From NCBI GenBank assembly GCA_017523005.1, contig JAFWXG010000072.1, positions 1 to 8,053 of the forward strand: DNA of 8,053 bases, given 5' to 3'. A program made the position numbers and the translations under genes. The stretch comes from Clostridia bacterium (GTDB taxonomy: Bacteria > Bacillota > Clostridia > RGIG6154). Shown here piece by piece: positions 5,326 to 8,053 of the stretch. Within the stretch, counting starts at the first letter, position 1, and each line of letters starts with the position of its first letter. The notes below the pieces were generated by a model that was not told where the DNA came from, ran no database searches, and was given only the letters and a program-made list of their open reading frames with translations.

Positions 5326-7227
5326 ATGGTGCTATTAAGTGCGTCGCACATTTCCAAATCTTTTGGGACAGAGCAAATACTTAAAAATGTATCCTTTAAT
5401 GTAGAAGAGGGGGATAAAATAGGCATCTTAGGCATGAACGGTGCAGGGAAGTCTACCCTTTTCAAAATCATTACGGGTGCTTTGTCATGCGATGAAGGAG
5501 AAATATTTAAAGCCCGTCAGCTCAAAATCAGCTATATGGAGCAGTTTGCTGAAATAAATTCCGAAAGAACAGCTTATGACGAGGTTTTATACGGCGCATT
5601 TAAGGAGTGTATTGAGCTTGAAGCAGAGCTTGAGATGTTGCAAGCGGAACTCGAAACAGACCATGACGCTGAAAAAATCTCACGATATGACCGCCTGAAT
5701 AACGAATTTATAGAAAAAGACGGACTCCTTTATAAAAACTTAACTACCTCAGCACTTTTGGGGCTTGGTCTTACAAAAGAAGAAATTTCTCTTCCCATGA
5801 CAGCCTTAAGCGGAGGGCAGAGAACAAGAGTAATGCTTGCAAAAATGATACTTGAAAAAGCAGACATCTTACTTCTTGACGAGCCTACCAACCATTTGGA
5901 TATTTCAGCAATCTCGTGGCTTGAAAATTTCTTGGTGGGATATAAAGGAACAGTTTTGATTATAACTCACGACCGTTTCTTTTTAGATAAAACTACCAAT
6001 CGTATCTTCGATATTTCTCACACAAAACTGAAAGAATATCGCGGAAACTATTCAAAATACCGTAAGGAAAAAGAACTTTTTGAGGCATCTGTTGCAAAGG
6101 AATACGCGTTAAAAACAAAAGAAATTTCAAGGCTTGAGGGTATAATTGCTCAGCAAAAGCAGTGGAACAGAGAGAGAAACATCAAAACTGCGGAGAGTAA
6201 ACAAAAGGCAATAGACCGTATTAAAGAGGGACTGATTACCCCTGAAGAAGCGGAAAAAAGCATAAGATTTAAATTTTCAATCCGTGAGGGTTGTGGATTT
6301 GATGTTTTAACTGTTACAGACCTTGGCAAAAGCTTTGATGGTGTTCCGCTGTTTCAGAATATAGATTTTGAAATCAAAAAAGGAGAGAGAACTTTTCTGC
6401 TCGGTCCAAACGGATGTGGTAAAAGTACACTTTTTCACATACTCACTGGCAGACAGAATTATGATAAAGGCAACATAAAAAGGGGCTCGAGAGTTGAAAT
6501 TGCATATTATGACCAACATCAGGCGGATTTAAGCCCCGACAAAACAATTTTTGACGAGATTTCGGATGCACTTCCCGAGCTTGACAACACAACTATAAGA
6601 TGTGCTTTAGCAGCATTTTTGTTCACAGGCGAAGATGTTTTCAAGCAAATATCGACTTTAAGTGGCGGGGAAAGGGCAAGAGTGTGCCTTACAAAGCTCA
6701 TGCTTTCAAAAGCGAACTTTCTGCTTCTTGACGAGCCGACTAACCATCTTGATATTCCCTCTAAAGAAGCTTTGGAAAAAGCACTGGAGGGTTATGACGG
6801 AACACTGCTCATAGTTTCTCACGATAGATATTTTATAAACCGTCTTGCAACTAAGGTTTATGAAATGTCTGCAACAGGAATGAAAGGTTATGCGGGGGAT
6901 TACGCTTATTATTTAGACCACGCACAACAAAAAACAGAAGAAACAGTCAAAAAGGCGAAATCGGGCGGGGAACAATACCGTCTTAACAAGGAATTTGAAA
7001 GTCAGAAAAGAAAGCTTAAAACAAAGATAAATAAGGCGGAAGAAGAAATAGCTAGACTTGAAAAAGAAGCAGAGGAGTTAGAGATAAGAATGTCTGACCC
7101 CGAAATCCAAAACAATTATGAGAAACTTATGGAATTATCTAAAGCAATGGAACAAAATACACAAAAGTCAGAAAGACTTATGACAGAGTGGGAAGAAAGT
7201 TTAAACGCTTTGAATGAAATGTCTTGA
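5326..7227 (+). CDS. ABC-F family ATPase, YdiF-like (ribosome-associated)
   Basis: The protein has 633 residues, with two nucleotide-binding domains and no membrane segments. Domain 1 has Walker A GMNGAGKST (36-44), signature LSGGQ (161-165), Walker B ILLLDEP (181-187, catalytic Glu186) and His215. A charged linker (about 235-325) matches the P-site tRNA-interaction region. Domain 2 has GPNGCGKST (360-368), LSGGE (445-449), FLLLDEP (465-471, Glu470) and His499. A Lys/Glu-rich C-terminal extension (about 550-633) looks like a coiled-coil hairpin as in YdiF/Uup-type proteins. ABC-F proteins bind the ribosomal E site and relieve stalled or drug-blocked translation; whether this one gives antibiotic resistance cannot be told from sequence. 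The start is ATG at 5326, with GAGGA at 5312-5316 about 9 nt upstream; TTG at 5320 is too close to that site. Both ATPase sites look intact. The TGA stop lies within the fba promoter. Confidence 0.92.
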   Translation: MVLLSASHISKSFGTEQILKNVSFNVEEGDKIGILGMNGAGKSTLFKIITGALSCDEGEIFKARQLKISYMEQFAEINSERTAYDEVLYGAFKECIELEAELEMLQAELETDHDAEKISRYDRLNNEFIEKDGLLYKNLTTSALLGLGLTKEEISLPMTALSGGQRTRVMLAKMILEKADILLLDEPTNHLDISAISWLENFLVGYKGTVLIITHDRFFLDKTTNRIFDISHTKLKEYRGNYSKYRKEKELFEASVAKEYALKTKEISRLEGIIAQQKQWNRERNIKTAESKQKAIDRIKEGLITPEEAEKSIRFKFSIREGCGFDVLTVTDLGKSFDGVPLFQNIDFEIKKGERTFLLGPNGCGKSTLFHILTGRQNYDKGNIKRGSRVEIAYYDQHQADLSPDKTIFDEISDALPELDNTTIRCALAAFLFTGEDVFKQISTLSGGERARVCLTKLMLSKANFLLLDEPTNHLDIPSKEALEKALEGYDGTLLIVSHDRYFINRLATKVYEMSATGMKGYAGDYAYYLDHAQQKTEETVKKAKSGGEQYRLNKEFESQKRKLKTKINKAEEEIARLEKEAEELEIRMSDPEIQNNYEKLMELSKAMEQNTQKSERLMTEWEESLNALNEMS

Positions 7228-7252
7228 CATAAACTTACATTAAAGGTATAAT
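7224..7252 (+). promoter_or_regulatory. Perfect-consensus sigma-A promoter for fba
   Basis: TTGACA (7224-7229), a 17-nt spacer and TATAAT (7247-7252): both hexamers and the spacing match consensus exactly. The -35 box contains the TGA stop (7225-7227) of the ABC-F gene. The start site should lie near 7259, giving a leader of about 29 nt with GGAGGAG at 7275-7281, 6 nt before the fba ATG. No terminator lies between the two genes, so some ABC-F transcripts may run on into fba. Confidence 0.93.
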
Positions 7253-7287
7253 ATTTATATAATGAAATTTTTATGGAGGAGTTTTTT

Positions 7288-8053
7288 ATGTTAGTATCAG
7301 CGAGTGAAATGCTTAAAAAAGCGAAAGCAGGAAAATATGCGGTAGGTCAGTTCAATATTAACAATCTTGAATGGACCAAAGCTATTTTGCTCACAGCACA
7401 GGAAAACAATTCTCCTGTTATCTTGGGTGTATCAGAAGGTGCGGGTAAATATATGTGCGGTTTTACCACTGTTGTAGGCATGGTAAAAGGCATGATTGAT
7501 GAACTTAATATCACTGTTCCGGTTGCTATCCATTTAGACCACGGCAGCTACGAAGGTGCTAAAAAAGTAATCGAAGCAGGATTTACATCTGTTATGTTTG
7601 ACGGTTCTCATTACGGAATTGAAGAAAACATTGAAAAAACCAAAGAAATTATTGCTCTCGCAAATGCAAAGGGTATGTCTGTTGAAGCAGAAGTCGGTGC
7701 TATCGGCGGTGAAGAAGACGGCGTTGTAGGCAGCGGCGAAGTTGCAGACCCTGACGAATGTAAATTGATTGCAGACTTAGGCATTGATATGCTTGCTGCA
7801 GGTATTGGTAACATTCATGGTAAATACCCCGAAAACTGGGCAGGCTTAAGTTTTGATACTTTAGCTAAAATTCAGGAAAAGACAGGCGAAATGCCACTCG
7901 TATTGCATGGCGGTACAGGCATCCCTGCTGACATGATTAAGAAAGCAATCTCTTTAGGCGTATCAAAAATCAATGTAAACACAGAATGTCAGTTAACATT
8001 TGCTGCTGCAACAAGAAAATATATCGAAGAAGGTAAAGACTTACAGGGTAAAG
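7288..8053 (+). CDS. fba: Class II fructose-1,6-bisphosphate aldolase (3' end outside window)
   Basis: The first 255 codons are present, and about 30 more would be expected because the family runs to about 285-290 residues. The enzyme cleaves fructose-1,6-bisphosphate to dihydroxyacetone phosphate and glyceraldehyde-3-phosphate with a Zn2+ cofactor, a central cytoplasmic step of glycolysis. Visible motifs are VGQFNINN (19-26), HLDHGS (82-87, catalytic Asp84 and Zn ligand His85), VEAEVGAIGGEED (132-144), GNIHGKYP (174-181, Zn ligand His177), LHGGTGIP (206-213, Zn ligand His207) and the phosphate-binding KINVNTE (227-233). The GNIHGKYPENW variant, in place of the more common G-T-x-H-G, is the form I associate with clostridial aldolases. 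It has its own consensus promoter and a strong ribosome binding site, as expected for a highly expressed gene. It is truncated only by the window edge. Confidence 0.95.
   Translation, partial: MLVSASEMLKKAKAGKYAVGQFNINNLEWTKAILLTAQENNSPVILGVSEGAGKYMCGFTTVVGMVKGMIDELNITVPVAIHLDHGSYEGAKKVIEAGFTSVMFDGSHYGIEENIEKTKEIIALANAKGMSVEAEVGAIGGEEDGVVGSGEVADPDECKLIADLGIDMLAAGIGNIHGKYPENWAGLSFDTLAKIQEKTGEMPLVLHGGTGIPADMIKKAISLGVSKINVNTECQLTFAAATRKYIEEGKDLQGK

Noticed and set aside
1..8053. Mobile elements, CRISPR arrays, tRNA or rRNA genes
   Set aside because: No transposase or integrase motifs, no regularly spaced direct repeats, and no tRNA-like or rRNA-like sequence found by eye on either strand.

Overview
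The window comes from an AT-rich, low-GC Gram-positive genome, most likely an anaerobic spore-forming member of the Clostridia. The grounds are AT-rich codon use, strong AGGAGG-type ribosome binding sites, sigma-A promoters, U-tract terminators, a clostridial-type FtsZ tail, a PdaA-type spore-cortex deacetylase, the short divergent form of PurC, and a 54-residue cysteine-containing protein of a kind seen in Clostridia. I can place it no more finely than that. All genes look alike in base and codon use. I see no insertion sequence, phage gene, tRNA, rRNA or CRISPR array.

Layout. Positions 1-190 hold the 3' end of ftsZ, followed by an intrinsic terminator. A 246-bp gap (191-436) carries at least one good sigma-A promoter and a perfect 7-bp inverted repeat. 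It leads into a three-gene operon (437-3456): an XRE-type helix-turn-helix domain fused in frame to a GlmM-type phosphoglucosamine mutase; a left-handed beta-helix acetyltransferase resembling the C-terminal half of GlmU (TTG start, 8-nt overlap with the gene before); and nagB. A terminator follows nagB. Next is a tiny Cys-containing gene (3520-3684), convergent with a pdaA-type gene on the minus strand (3681-4475); the two genes use the same TTAA for their stop codons. From a divergent intergenic region a sigma-A promoter drives purC (4587-5270), which ends in a strong terminator. Directly after it lies an ABC-F ATPase gene (5326-7227). Its stop codon lies inside the -35 box of a perfect-consensus sigma-A promoter for fba, the class II fructose-bisphosphate aldolase gene, which is cut by the window end.

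How the genes fit together. The 437-3456 operon sits on the glucosamine-6-phosphate node: NagB links fructose-6-phosphate and GlcN-6-P, GlmM converts GlcN-6-P to GlcN-1-P, and the beta-helix protein could acetylate GlcN-1-P to GlcNAc-1-P. These are steps toward UDP-GlcNAc for peptidoglycan, next to ftsZ and near a peptidoglycan deacetylase. The most unusual feature is the DNA-binding domain joined to the mutase. It suggests an enzyme that may sense flux at this node and regulate its own operon, possibly through the inverted repeat upstream. The remaining genes (purC, ABC-F, fba) are ordinary housekeeping functions.
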